A stretch of DNA of 64,000 nucleotides from Owenia fusiformis (lineage: Eukaryota > Annelida > Polychaeta > Sabellida > Oweniidae). A program made the position numbers and the translations under genes. Position 1 is the first letter of the stretch. Each line of letters opens with the position of its first letter. Below are positions 13,757-24,382 of the stretch, one piece after another. Below the pieces are notes generated by a model, which was not told the DNA's origin, did not search any database, and worked only from the letters and a program-made list of their open reading frames with translations. The stretch spans positions 18,497,915 to 18,561,914 of the forward strand of contig CAIIXF020000001.1 in NCBI GenBank assembly GCA_903813345.2, read 5' to 3'.

Positions 13757-14556
13757 GGACTATAGTCAACGTCTCAATCTTTTGCCGTTCTGCCGATAAA
13801 CCTAGATAAATGTGGATTCAACTACACGAAAAGAATGCTAAAATACCCAGGAATCTATTGAAGTAGGTATCTTACATGTAAGTGTAAGAGGCAAAAGATT
13901 GAGACGTTCTTGGGACTATAGTCCTGGCACGGGATAAGGTTAGTATGTATCCAACAGACTGACTAGGAGTCAGTCTGTTATGATGTACTACTTTCCTGTG
14001 GAAATTGCAGTGAAATTTTTTGCACAAAATTATCAATTAGAGGAATCATTTCTTCAATGAAATAAACATTACAAAATTTCAATTAAATAGTAAGGTACAA
14101 TTAAAAGCAATAAAAAGTAACACAGCATATTGTCAAGTGAAAATAAAGCTAGTTGAAGTAGCAAATGTGCAAATTAATTTTACCCAATTGGCCATTTTGA
14201 ATAGCACTTCCTATGTAAACAAATATTTAGAATTGCCAAACTTTAACATAGGTGCCTTATAGAATATAATTCAGACTTAATAGGATATAGTCTAGGATAA
14301 GGTAAGAGAACTGAGATGATGCATATGGGACTAAGATGAAGGGTGACCTGCATGTATACTGATGTTGACCTGACATTACGAACAGCTTCGGTATTTCCGA
14401 TATTGACCTGACAATAGGAGCAGCTTTGATACAGCTGTATAATTTCGAAAAATCTACAAAATTATAAAAGAAGTATGTCATAATGGATCTTTAATGCGTT
14501 AAAACAGTAAAATTTATACTTATACATACCCTCCATCTTGATATTATGGCCCCCAT
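1..14556 (-). CDS. LNPK: Lunapark, ER junction zinc-finger protein (3' end off the left edge)
   Basis: Coding exons, in transcription order on the minus strand: 14530-14556, 11955-11996, 11578-11765, 9252-9310, 4435-4475, 3469-3598, 3099-3254, 1187-1360, 610-768 and 1-26 (partial). All junctions are GT-AG and the phases join without a break, giving about 334 codons; the acidic C-terminal tail continues outside the window. The start is MGAIISRWR, matching the family's MGGLFSRWR. Residues about 42-65 and 75-100 are two hydrophobic segments forming the ER hairpin, flanked by coiled-coil-like charged stretches (SALEELKDRKKQM, LNEVMEKETYKKAKEIL). A Pro-rich linker precedes the zinc finger, with Cys pairs at about 254/257 (ICKQC) and 276/279 (CCYC); the finger is split by the intron between 1187 and 768. 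Lunapark stabilises three-way junctions of tubular ER. Identity is very secure; the 1-26 exon is the weakest call. Confidence 0.95.
610..1360 (-). other. LNPK: LNPK zinc-finger exons and the intron that splits the finger
   Basis: Exon 1187-1360 encodes PRPILPRECS, then LIEYLLGDGPQNRYALICKQ, the first Cys pair and GMALKEEFEYL. Exon 610-768 resumes with FRCCYC, the second Cys pair, then KKQRPQAP. The junction is phase 1, with A from one exon and GT from the next making Ser. The intron between (769-1186) has no other recognisable content. The motif order is that of the lunapark Cys4 finger, which in other animals is followed by a divergent acidic tail. Confidence 0.93.
3750..4235. repeat. Tandem duplication in an LNPK intron
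   Basis: Two copies about 210-230 bp apart share 'gcggctatacaggaatatat', then a stretch reading AGCTCCATTGACTTC, then CTTCGCTAGG. The first runs roughly 3840-4010 and the second 4060-4226. Copies differ by scattered substitutions, so this is an old duplication or two insertions of one element. No coding content was seen. Confidence 0.7.
4522..4682 (-). mobile_element. Short, internally deleted copy of the TAGCTCACATGG repeat family
   Basis: It has the family's two ends in minus orientation: GTACTGTGGGTACTGGGCTC on the left and CACCATGTGAGCTA on the right, with a CAGA/CGGA run inside. Full copies at 43828, 55126 and 62079 are about 1.1-1.2 kb, so most of the interior is missing. It lies in an LNPK intron. 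Confidence 0.75.
5380..6695. repeat. Interspersed element with five tandem units of about 140 bp (GGCGGCCATTTTT repeats)
   Basis: From about 5640 to 6350 a unit of roughly 130-150 bp recurs five times. Each has 'aatggccgccttctaccaaa', then GTATTCACATA, then AACAAAATCGCTCCACTA, then GAGTTATAGTAAAATACG and AAATGGCGGCCATTTTTCAA. It ends in a CGGA-rich run (6626-6655) followed by a stretch ending TTCGTTCGATGGG. The left side (5440-5455) has CCCATCGAAC in inverted orientation, suggesting short inverted ends. This looks like a non-autonomous element with internal tandem repeats in an LNPK intron. Confidence 0.75.
6700..7330. other. Non-coding stretch upstream of the nested membrane-protein gene
   Basis: No convincing coding region. 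A donor-like AAAG/GTAAG near 6840 and an acceptor-like TTTTATAG near 7190 could define a 5' UTR intron of the downstream gene; this is inference only. Confidence 0.4.
7331..8765 (+). CDS. Small single-pass membrane protein, unrecognised; nested antisense in an LNPK intron
   Basis: Two exons, 7331-7412 and 8341-8765, join in phase 1 (AAAG/GTAATT donor; acceptor TTTTTTCCAG) to give about 168 residues. The N terminus has a signal-like hydrophobic core (IISTLLVILNVA, residues 13-24). A very short hydrophilic segment, SRYGAEDGTKY, follows, then a strong transmembrane helix (IIPLVLSLTILVIVTIIVCC, about residues 40-60), a basic stop-transfer patch (KKQYFKK) and a Ser/Thr/Asn-rich tail of about 100 residues. 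The tail contains DTEKLL, which fits the acidic dileucine sorting pattern. A polyadenylation signal AATAAA lies at 8846-8851. I do not recognise a family. If real, it is a type I protein with almost no ectodomain. It lies wholly inside the LNPK intron 4476-9251, on the other strand. Confidence 0.6.
8846..8851 (+). promoter_or_regulatory. Polyadenylation signal of the nested gene
   Basis: AATAAA lies about 80 bp after the stop codon at 8763-8765, a normal distance for a short 3' UTR. It supports the reading of 7331-8765 as a genuine transcription unit. Confidence 0.55.
10363..11172. mobile_element. Non-autonomous inverted-repeat element, about 810 bp
   Basis: Imperfect terminal inverted repeats of about 23 bp: TTAAAGGCCCCATGTAAAGT at the left and AAACTTTAGACGGGGACTTT at the right. 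The interior is AT-rich and non-coding. Related ends appear near 4366-4400 and 7470-7490. It lies in an LNPK intron. Confidence 0.65.
12370..12660. repeat. 31-bp minisatellite in an LNPK intron
   Basis: About ten units of 30-31 bp with the core ATTTGGTATGGCATTGATCC followed by TATATTTGGAC. Diverged units extend left to about 12110. Short open frames through it are a by-product of the repeat. Confidence 0.9.
13085..13757 (+). mobile_element. 5'-truncated non-LTR retrotransposon (reverse transcriptase C-terminal part)
   Basis: The open frame 13062-13646 encodes about 194 residues typical of the region after the catalytic core in CR1/L2-like reverse transcriptases: PLYKSMIRPILDYGNSIWHP, then IEQIQRRATKLIPGIKD, YQERLKELKLHSLQYRCRRG and NSFSNRVIDDWNSLPEMIV. 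The 3' end is a short UTR finishing in a (GAT)n tail at 13721-13757, as many such elements do. The catalytic motif lies upstream and is absent, so the copy is dead on arrival. The intact frame suggests a fairly recent insertion. It lies in LNPK intron 1, on the opposite strand. Confidence 0.88.
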
Positions 14557-14957
14557 TATTAGTTATGCTCAACAATCACTTGGACGTTGACAATCAGTCA
14601 AAAACAGTTCATATTTTCAAAAGAATATTCCAACGAACTTCCGCCATTGGGATTTATTATTTTCGAATCTTAAAAATCAAATCTAAAATCAAAATATTTG
14701 CTATGTTACTTGTCTCACTGAACCAATAAGGTAACATTTAATGGCAAAACAATTTATACTTTTGAAGATGATAGTTTCTTTCTGTATGCATCATGGAAAA
14801 TAGTAAATTCGCAATGCGTAGTCTCGGTTAAAAGAGAGCAAAGCTAGCAAATCTAAAGCGGAAACGATAATAATTTCTATAGAAGATTTACCAATCATTT
14901 GATATCAGCAGGAGTGACTTGCATTAATAAATAAAATTACTATAATCATATTGTAAT
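14557..14957. promoter_or_regulatory. Divergent promoter between LNPK and GTF2F1
   Basis: The two start codons are 401 bp apart and face away from each other. The spacer has a candidate CCAAT/ETS/YY1-like cluster near 14637-14652 (ACTTCCGCCATTGGG) and GCGGAAAC near 14857. No TATA box is clear. Sharing of one regulatory region is inferred from the geometry. Confidence 0.55.
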
Positions 14958-17900
14958 ATGGCTTCTCAGCAGGTACGTTTTATCAACCAAATTCGACTTA
15001 TTTTGCCTATACATGTCGGTATATATAAACTCACTCTATTATCGCCCATTTTAATTTTTTTATTTGTACTTTGTAATTGGGACAGCATCTTTTCCATTCA
15101 ATCGAGGTTAGGCCATGCAGCCGAAGGTAAGTCATACAACCGAAGGTAAGCCATACAACCGAAGGTAAGCCATACAACCGAATTTTGCCGATTCAATCTG
15201 ACGGAGAATGCCGAGCCTCTCCAGGCCCGTAGCCAGGATTTGCCAAGGGGGGGTTCAATTTTCAATTTTGGCCCAAATTAGGCTAAAATCACTAGAGAAG
15301 TGCTCAAAATGGTCAAAAACTGCATGATTTTGAAAGAATTTTTGACCAGGGGGGGGGGGTTCGCAGGGTTCGGGCGAACCCCCCCCCCCCCCCGGCCAAA
15401 AATGCTTTCCCCCCCTGGCTACGGGCCTGCTCTCTTTTTGATCAATTAGAGACGTCCTCTTCACATTCGTGGTACCCTCGGCCAACTTTGTTTGCAAAGA
15501 AAATCTTCTGCAATCTATGACTTTACTTGAGGTATCATCGGTATCACCAGAAATTATCCCATTCCAGGACAATACATGTAGTCCCGAGAATGAGCCAATC
15601 TTTGCCTGTATGATTACAGCATCGGGAGAATAATTCATGCCTCTTACACTTCAAGAATTCCAGATGAGGGCAGGGGTTTTATTGGCAATATGTAACTGGA
15701 GATTTTCACTGGTTGTTTTCACAAAACTGCCTGTTGTTTTTAGGGACTTTTTTCAACTTTTCCATGTTAAATTTATGATTTCAATTTTAATTTTGCCTAT
15801 TGTTTTCATTTATTTAGCCTGTTGTGAGAAACTCTAGTGAAACCCCTGCTAGTGGCCCCAGATATAATTTGATTGACTTTAGTCTGACTGTACACTTTAC
15901 CTAATTTTAATGATTGAGATTTTAGGCGAACTTTTGGTTTGTCATTTATATTCTCATCTCAAATTTTAGTTGTTGAATATTGGTAAAAGTATTCCTTGCC
16001 AGAACATCTTACAAAATATGAGTTTCCAGACCCCATATTACATTACACATGGAATTAAAGTGTGTGATTATGTGTCCCAGTGTGACATGTAAGTCTTCCC
16101 TGTGTATATAATACGAGACTATTCAACTACATTAGTTCCCAAAGAATTATTAATTTTACCTCATTCAATGAAACCAAGGAAACTAGGTCTCTGTGTAATA
16201 ATTTTAAACAATGGTATCTATGAATTCAAGATATTCTTCTGAGTAGCCTGAGGTCAAGGTTTTTATCATGAGAGTTCTAATAGAGTCTTTTTCCTGCTCT
16301 ACAACCTAATCTAAATCATAATTGACATTTTAAATTCCATCATCAATTTATCAAATTTGATTGTTTTTTGTTTTGTTCCAGGCAGCAGCTACTGCTGGGA
16401 GCAGTTCCAACCCCCCTGCACAGGAATTCATTGTTCGTTTGGGGAGGTATGTTTTTATGCATTATATTTAAAATATAGTTGGTAGTTAGAATGCAAGGTT
16501 ATTTTAGACTACATGTATTTCTAAAATAAGAAGCAATTAAAAGCTACATAAAAGATTCAAAATAGAAAAAATATAAACATATGACAGAAACCTAATTTTC
16601 ATGTTTATAAAGATTTAGAGCTAAGTAGAATAATGCTTCAGTTGATCTATGAGTATTTATGACAGTATCTATGACTTTCCCAATATTTTGGAACTACAGA
16701 GAAATTCTGCAAGATTCATACAGAAGTGGCATTCTCCCTCGTAGAATTCACTCATTTCACTTGTAGAATTTATCATTTCAACAAAATTCCATGTTATTTA
16801 TGCATTTCAGAGAGACCAAATCTGATAAATTCAGTGTACTGAAATTTGCAGAAAATCTGAAAGTTGATTTCACAAAAACATCAAATGTAAGTGGTTTTAT
16901 TGTAAGAAATCTCAGTAGCAATCTTAGAATTCTTGATATTCCATAATTTTTTGTGTTGCAATAATGCAAATTGGTTTTAATGTCACCAGCAGAAGTGATG
17001 ATATACGGTATTGTTATATAATCTCCAACTTTCATGTGAAATTATTATCCCATCTTAGAATTCTTGATATTCCATATTTTTGTGTTGCAATAATGCACAT
17101 TGGTTTTAATGTCACCAGCAGAAGTGATGATATATTGTTATATAATCTCCAGCTTTCATGTGACAATATTTGGCTTTCATGCAATATTTGATGTTATATT
17201 TTAGATGTGGTCAGTTATACAGTCAAAATCAGTAATAGGTGTCACAATCTCACATTTAGTAAAAATATTTTTATTGGTTTATTGCAAAAATGTCTGTTAA
17301 AGAATTACATCAAATGTGCAAACAATTTTACAATTTTTTAGGTGTAAAATTGCATTTTGGTAATATCATGAACCATTTAATTTTCTCAGATGTATTTATG
17401 CTTTTCTGTTCTGATTAAAGGTCAAATTAGAACGACAAAATAACTTCCGTGAGTTCAAACAAGCCAATGATATGGAGGCGATGCCCAAATTTGGAGCTGG
17501 GAGTGAATATGGAAGAGAGCAAAAAGATGAAGCACGGAGGAGAAAATATGGTATCATACGTAAGAAATATAATCCTGATGCTCAACCTTGGCTGTTGAAG
17601 AATGGCAGTGGCAAAACTGCAAAGAAGTAAGATTTATTCAATTTAGAACAATGATAAACACTACACAAACTGTAAAAGTCATTTAAACATACAAACATCA
17701 TTCTTGATGTTTTAATTCATGATTGGGCAATATTTTACATTGTATTGTAGACTGGTATAGGGGAGTTATTCACATTCTACTTAAATTTGGTCTTTTGCAA
17801 TATCAAATTTGAATTTAGATTTCTACATTGGTGATATTATGCTAATGCTATATACACTTTTTAAGGACCAGCATGGTACACATTACTACAAGTAAATAAT

Positions 17901-20900
17901 AGGTATTAAGACTAGAGAAAAGGGTATAAGTTCACTCAGAAAAATGCCATATGTTTCCATTTAGGTACAAAGGTAGTAGAGAAGGTGGGATTTCTGACAA
18001 TGCCTCCTACTATATATTCACCCAGTGTCCAGATGGTGCATTTGAGGCCCACCCTGTAGATGAGTGGTACAACTTTACGCCAATCATCAAATACAAGTAC
18101 CTTGATGCTGACGAGGCAGAGGAGGCATTCAACAAGTAAGAACTGACACAAGTTATGAGATTTAACAAAAAATGCACTCCAAGGTCATCTTAAATGAATC
18201 TTTAAAATATACTAAACAAGAACATTTCTTAAATGTTTTAAACCTATTGAATACCGTGCATTTTTCATTTTCTAATTTTTTGCCATATTTCTATCTTAAT
18301 ATACAGTACAATGATTGTTGTTCATTTTGGTAATATTACTGAACATGGACAGATTATACATGTTTTAAAAAACATAAATTGAACTAAAATAAGTAAGAGT
18401 CAAAATAGTGGAGAATGCTGTGACTGATGATACCCGTCACTCTGTATGTTCAAGGGGTTAACATGCTTTCAACCTGTTACTTGTAGGCGTGACAAAACAT
18501 TGAACTATTTCAACATCATGTTAAAGAAGCGGTTGAAGGATGACGATGGTGCGGATGAAGCAGATGAAGAGGAAAAGAAAATGAAAGGAAAAGGAAAAAA
18601 GAGTGATTTTGTAAGATTAATTTTTCTTGGCAATGCTTTGTTGATGATTAAGATATTGTCTCATAATTATTTGTCCTCACTAGCAAAACTAAAACTGCTA
18701 TTAGGACTGAAATGAATAGTAAATTCTAAAACCAAATATTTGGCCATTTAATCAATGTTACCCCCAATATCCGCGAAGGAAACTGGAAGTAAAAATAATG
18801 ATTTCTTAGAAATGTTTTAACTGATTTAAACAGATTTATACAGTCTGATACATTCATTTGTTTGTTATAAAAAAATTATATTGTATAGAATTTCAATAAA
18901 GAATTGATGCTCAGTTCAGCAGCAGGAATCAAAATAATTTAAATCACTGCTCATGCGTAGCCAATGAGTCCAATGGCCAATTTATATATTACCACAAATC
19001 AATTTGCTTCTGAATACTCATCTATTTATTTCACCCCTAACTGATATTAGTTACCAGTTCTCTTTTTAGGATCCCATCATGATGTGTTTTAGAAACTCAG
19101 ATTACATCACAAATATTTTTGAGCTTCCTGGCTATTTTTATATTTGATATTGTTTGCAGATAGGTTAATGATTAAAGTTAAAGTATGCATAATAGGTACC
19201 CTAATACCTGTTAAATGGAACACCTGTAAATGTAACACATACCGCTCAAATGGAGAACTATTTTGAGGTGACATGAGTGCTCCACTAGCATATGTTTACT
19301 GTATTAACAAATTAGCATAAAATAGATGCAGTTAAATACTGTACTTCTTTTTCTGTGGATGATTTTGAGAAGATTTTTAAGATGATTTTCCATGAATATT
19401 ATTGTAGTGCCTCACTGACCTAGATGATGGTGTCCCTCTGTCAGGAGATGACTTAGACATGGATGATAGTGATGATGAAGGAGCGCCTAAGTCAAAAGGT
19501 ATGAATACCAAACACTCTTTAGTAGTTCAATAAAACCTGTCTTATAGAGATTCATTTAACATTTAGTCAATTGGTCTTGGGACTTTGAAAAGTGTTTCAC
19601 TTACCGAGGTGTTCCACTTCTTGAGGTGTTACACTTTACAGGTTTCACTACATTTCACTTTAAAATTTTGTTATCTTTGTCAGGGCTTTATCTTGAATAA
19701 CATTTTTATCTTTGGTACATGGTGTGTTAATGAATTCTTATCTAATTGATGTTTGTCAAGCGAATACCCATCTTCCATCATACAGGAACAGATGTCTGGT
19801 GCCCTACATATGGTACATGGCAAATACATACTTATATCATCAAATCTTTTTTGGTGTTATTTACTCTCATAGGCTTTCAACGAATAATTGGTGTTTCTCA
19901 ATGTTAGTTTACAGCAAGTCCTTTTCAACTGAAACTTTGCATCTAGGATTATAGCTAAGTTATTGATATTGTTCAAAGAAGTGATCTCTGAGAGCAGCTC
20001 AGATGAGTCCACACTTATTTCATGACCAATATTTACTTGTGCTTTATCTAGATAAGAAGAAAAAGATTAAAGCCAGGAAGAATGCCAAGCACACAGCTGA
20101 TGATGAAGCTGTTGAGGAGAGTGATGAAGGAGACTTTGATGAGCGGGAGGTGGACTACATGACATCAGGATCATCAAGGTAACAATATACAGTATTGGCA
20201 GAACCAAAGATTACAAAACTTTTTATGTTCAGGAATAGTGGAAAACCTATTGTTTATGGGTCTCCTACTTTTTTGTTCGGCGGTTAGTATTTGGCATTCA
20301 GTGGTTGTTGATGTGTGCAACAAATGGCAGGTGATAATATTTTGCATGTTCACACCTTGTTTTAGTTTGTCTTCATATTCCTTGTAGATACTCTAAAAAC
20401 TACAATTTAATAATGTCCAAAATGAATAGGATTGCTGGTGATTTTGGTATGCGATTTGGTTTTGATTATATTTGATGTTTTCAGTGATGAAGATGATTTG
20501 AAAGAAGAAGACAAGAAGAAGTATGATGAGACTGGAGTGGTTGATGAAGATGGACTCAGGAAGCTTAATGAATCAGATGAGAGCGAGGAGGAGGAGGAAG
20601 AGAAAGATAAGGACAATGATGAAGATAACGAAAAGGATGAAAGTGAAAAAGGAGAGAAAAAATCTGATAAAAAAGGTCAGGAAATCTCAAAATAGATAAA
20701 GAAGTACTTGTATATCTTGTTATCCTATCCCTAAAATTACATAAATGGCCCTTAAAACAGAAATGCATCATAGAAATGTACTAAATAGAAATATGTCATC
20801 CTCCGATCACAGGTCTTCAAAATCCTGAATATCTTCTTTCTTTTTACCCCCTGCTATACGCAGTTAGCATTTCCCTGATTAAGAATGTGCAGTTTAATCG

Positions 20901-23134
20901 GGTGCTTCCAAATTGGTTATTGCAGGGGGGAAGAAGGAGATACAGATTCTGGACACCTGCTTAGGAGAATGGAAATATGTACACTGGTTGTTGTTTTATG
21001 CTTTAATTACACCTGGAGAGAAGTGACATATTCACGAAAAATTAACCTTTTGCATAGTGATGAATGTAAATGTAAATCCAGTTCGTATCAGATTTGAATA
21101 AACAAGTAGACGATATTATTTTAACATGTCCTATAATAATTGTAGAACATCTCAATCATCCCATAATATTCCTTCCCATTTTATTTGACATTTAAAAATA
21201 TTTCAATTTTTGCTCCATTTTACCTTGAACTGCATGTTTGGAAGCAGGACACTATGCAAATGATTTAGTTAACGCCTAAGATTACATATTATGTTATGTT
21301 TGCTTCCAGCCTCTGACACAGAAAGTAGTGGATCAAGCTCTGACAGTGAATCTGAGCCAGAATCTGGTTTTGCAAAAGCTCTCTTCATGCAGGTAACATA
21401 CATTACAGCATATGCCATATACTTATTTATATAGTCCTCGGGACCCATTTCATTTTGTCATGTTTTTCTACTAAAGCTACAGGGTGTCACACTGTAGATG
21501 GGACACTATGACCTTGGACATTGGCCATCTTGACAAACTTCCTGCTAAATTCTCTTCAAGTGTTAAACTCAATAATTAATCTGTGCAATTTTGGATTTTA
21601 TATCTGTACTATGATGTAATAGTTGAAATGAATTCATCAATTTACCTGAACAAGATATATAAATATATATCGAAATAATGTAAATTAACCCATCTGTTTT
21701 GGTCATGACTAGATAAAATTTGTATATTTTCAGAATCGTAAAAAGAAGTCAGGAGGAAGCAAAGAGAGCAGTAGATCCAATACACCAGTCCCCTCAGCTG
21801 ACAATGAAGACAAGAAAGGTACAACAATACATACAGGGTGACCCAAAAATACAACCCTATAATTTTGGTATAACTAAAGTATGATGACTGAAATATAAGA
21901 ACTGTATATCCTTGTTTGCTCTATTCAGCACTTACAAGAAATTTCAAGAAGATTTTTTACCATAATTGAGTTGTATCAAAATAAGAGGTTTGCATTTTTT
22001 GTTGTCACCAAAGTGGGATTTCCAAATCGAGCAAATTGAACTAAAATAAGAATGGATGTAATCTGTGAATAAAAAATTGACAGATTAACATTCTTTAAAG
22101 TTTTTAGGTCATATTATTGCATCCTTCTGGCCGCATTCTAAGAAATTTGGGTTCAAAGTTGTACTTACTTCATTTGTTTTTTTGTTTGAATATTGATATT
22201 TTGGAATGATCATTTACAACAGGAGATATTGATGCCCCTTCAGGTATTTAGATACCTAGCCTAACTTTTGCCTGATTTTGTTTGTATTTAGGGAAGAAAC
22301 GAAAGGCAGGTAGAGACAGTCCAGTGACTAAGAAAGCGAGACCATCTACCCCAACTCCTACATCAACAGTTGCAACATCTGCTATAACTACAGCTGCAAC
22401 AACTGTGCCTAGTAAAATATCAACTACACCAACGCCTTCGTAAGTAACCATAGCAATAGCAAATTCTGCTGTCGGTCAGTAAAAGTTGAAACTATGAAAT
22501 GGCACATACATTTTTTTGTTCACCTGCCTGTATTGGTTCTTCCTTTCATCATTTAATTTGTATCATAAAATCGTGTGTACACTTATGAATCCCTATTCAA
22601 ACGAGATGTTTGTGGTTCGGAAAGCTCTATCAAAAGTGATGACTGAATATGATAATGCATCATTAAAATCTCAAGTCCTGATCTTTATTTGGAAGATCTT
22701 GTCAATACCAAATACATCTTCTCATTTCATCGATACCTGTTACACAACAGGATTAAATTGCTTTGTTACGAAGCATATTGACAAAAAATTTCTTTATAAA
22801 GTAATTCAAGCTTGTGTAACACCTCAAAAATCCTTAAGTTTTTTTGTCAAAATGCTTTGTAATGTAGCAATTACACCTGCTGTGTAACCCAAATCATTTA
22901 GTGTGTCTGATTTCTCTAATTCTTTCCAGGGACGGTATATCTGAGGAGGCAGTAAGGAGATATCTCATGCGTAAACCAATGACTGTTGTAGACCTAGTGA
23001 AAAAATTCAAGTCTAAAAATCCTGGCCTGAACAATGATGACATGGGCAAAGCCATAGTACAGATACTAAAGAAGGTTAATCCGGAAAAGTCTAAACATCA
23101 GGGCAAGCTGTACCTGTCTCTAAAAGCAACATAG
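14958..23134 (+). CDS. GTF2F1: General transcription factor IIF subunit 1 (TFIIF-alpha, RAP74)
   Basis: Thirteen exons join in frame to 528 residues (human RAP74 is about 517): 14958-14972, 16382-16446, 16811-16886, 17421-17626, 17965-18135, 18487-18610, 19408-19498, 20052-20178, 20485-20675, 21310-21392, 21734-21818, 22292-22439 and 22930-23134. Residues about 20-185 form the dimerisation/beta-barrel region that pairs with RAP30; exon 5 carries YYIFTQCPDGAFEA and WYNFTP. The middle is long and acidic (DEREVDYMTSGSS, then Glu/Asp runs in exon 9), then Ser-rich (GFAKALFMQ). The last 68 residues are the winged-helix domain (EEAVRRYLMRKPMTVVDLVK). TFIIF binds RNA polymerase II during initiation and elongation. 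The start is MASQQ, a five-codon first exon with donor CAG/GTACGT. Identity is secure. Confidence 0.97.
15109..15182 (+). repeat. 19-bp tandem repeat carrying consensus splice donors, GTF2F1 intron 1
   Basis: About four units of 19 bp with the core CCATACAACCGAAGGTAAG. Three successive AAG/GTAAG junctions at about 15127, 15146 and 15165 each match the metazoan 5' splice consensus. It begins about 140 bp after the exon 1 donor. Confidence 0.85.
15222..15429. mobile_element. Short inverted-repeat element with G and C homopolymers
   Basis: It is bounded by perfect 16-bp inverted repeats: CAGGCCCGTAGCCAGG at 15222-15237 and its complement at 15414-15429. A G run (near 15350) and a C run (15380-15394) pair internally. 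The left internal part recurs at 52546-52680 without its ends. It lies in GTF2F1 intron 1. Confidence 0.85.
16921..17165. repeat. Tandem duplication of about 130 bp in GTF2F1 intron 3
   Basis: Two near-identical copies start ATCTTAGAATTCTTGATATT at 16921 and about 17052. Both continue through GGTTTTAATGTCACCAGCAG, AAGTGATGATATA and CTTTCATGTGA. Small indels separate them. Confidence 0.85.
19520..19660. repeat. Interspersed repeat also found at 60110-60275
   Basis: The stretch with AAACCTGTCTTATAGAG, TCAATTGGTCTTGG and CACTTTACAGGTTTCACTA matches the copy at 60110-60275 (TCAGTTGGTCTGG, CACTTTACAGGTTTCACTA). A shorter relative is at 58285-58475. Neither codes for protein. It lies in GTF2F1 intron 7. 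Confidence 0.65.
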
Positions 23135-24382
23135 CATTGAATTCAGTTAGGGGATTTACACTTCATACATATTCAGATCTCAGTGTATTGGACAAAAAAC
23201 TGTGGAAAAGTTCTTGAATGGATGGAAACATTGATTAATTCAGCAAAATAGTAAAAATAGGTGCAACTAAAACTAGATGGTTTTAGCTATATAGATTAAT
23301 GCGGCAATGAACAAAGTATGTGAAAGATACAGTACATATACCTGTCCTTATTGCCTTATATTCTCAAGCACAATGTCACAAATATAGCCATTCGGAAAAC
23401 ATATTTCTGAATTTTAAATATGGAGATTTAAGTACAAGATAATGAAATCTAACAGCTGATTTGTCAACCAGGATGTGACAGATGCAACATAGAACTTCCT
23501 GCCAATGTCAATGGCAACCAGATTCCACCCTTGGCAATGGACTTTGAAAAACAGTTGCCTCCTGGGCAATGGATTGAATGCCAATATTGCAAATTGTGGC
23601 TATTTATGTTTTCAACCTTAGTCAACCTTGGAATGCCAAGTAGATCTACGACCATATGTGTACATGCAAAAACAAGCATAATCTGTATTGTAGCAATGAA
23701 AAGCTCAGTTATTAAATACTGTATTAGATCCACAACACTTCCATTGCCAATTTTACGAAAAAAATAAACCATATTTTGTATAAAAGTATTTATTATGCTA
23801 TTTTTCAAATTATCTTTATTAAATACAAAATAAATAATTGATATTGTAAAAAACATTATTCACATGTTCAGAATAATATATTCATATTCATGCCAGTCTG
23901 GTGCACATTTCCAAGAAATAGCTTGTGGTGGACCCTTCTTTGATTTATACTACCAATGCTTTCTTTGAACTGTGCGCTAGACTACTCTATATTTAGACTG
24001 TCCAAAGAAAACAGTTTTAGTTCCTTTTAGCATTACACAACCTCCCTGTTGTCAAAACTTCGTATCATGTTAACCCGGTGGGTGTATCGTGGATGTACCA
24101 TAGAAACTGTCATGTACCATAGAAACTGCCATGTACCATAGAAACTGCCATGTTGACTAGAAATATCATTGTAGAATGTTACTGCATAGTATTAGGGTAC
24201 ACTTGTTCTGCCTATTCACTAACCATTTTATAGTGCAACTTCATAAATCACACTTGTTGGCCCTGTGTCACTGCACTAATCTTTGTATTTCTAAATGCCC
24301 TGGGCGCTAATTACAGTGAATATGGTAGCTTTTGAATTCACTCCCTACTCCATTTGAATTGACCATTGTATAGTCTCTTAAG
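23135..24382. other. Convergent intergenic spacer: 3' UTRs of GTF2F1 and FBXO4
   Basis: No coding exon recognised. AATAAA on the plus strand near 23763 and its complement (TTTATT) near 23789-23794 are candidate polyadenylation signals for GTF2F1 and FBXO4; if used, the two 3' UTRs meet or overlap slightly. A short 20-bp tandem (CATGTACCATAGAAACTG, three units) lies at about 24094-24152. Confidence 0.5.

Noticed and set aside
15255-15638. A 127-codon minus-strand frame with a GGGGG-rich segment
   Set aside because: Crosses the 15222-15429 inverted-repeat element and its C run; no homology recognised.
20407-20771. Antisense Ser-rich open frames opposite GTF2F1 exon 9
   Set aside because: Shadow of the acidic Glu/Asp codons on the plus strand.
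22516-22887. A 123-codon open frame in GTF2F1 intron 12
   Set aside because: No recognisable domain, ordinary AT-rich intron composition, and it lies between two exons joined by well-supported splice sites.
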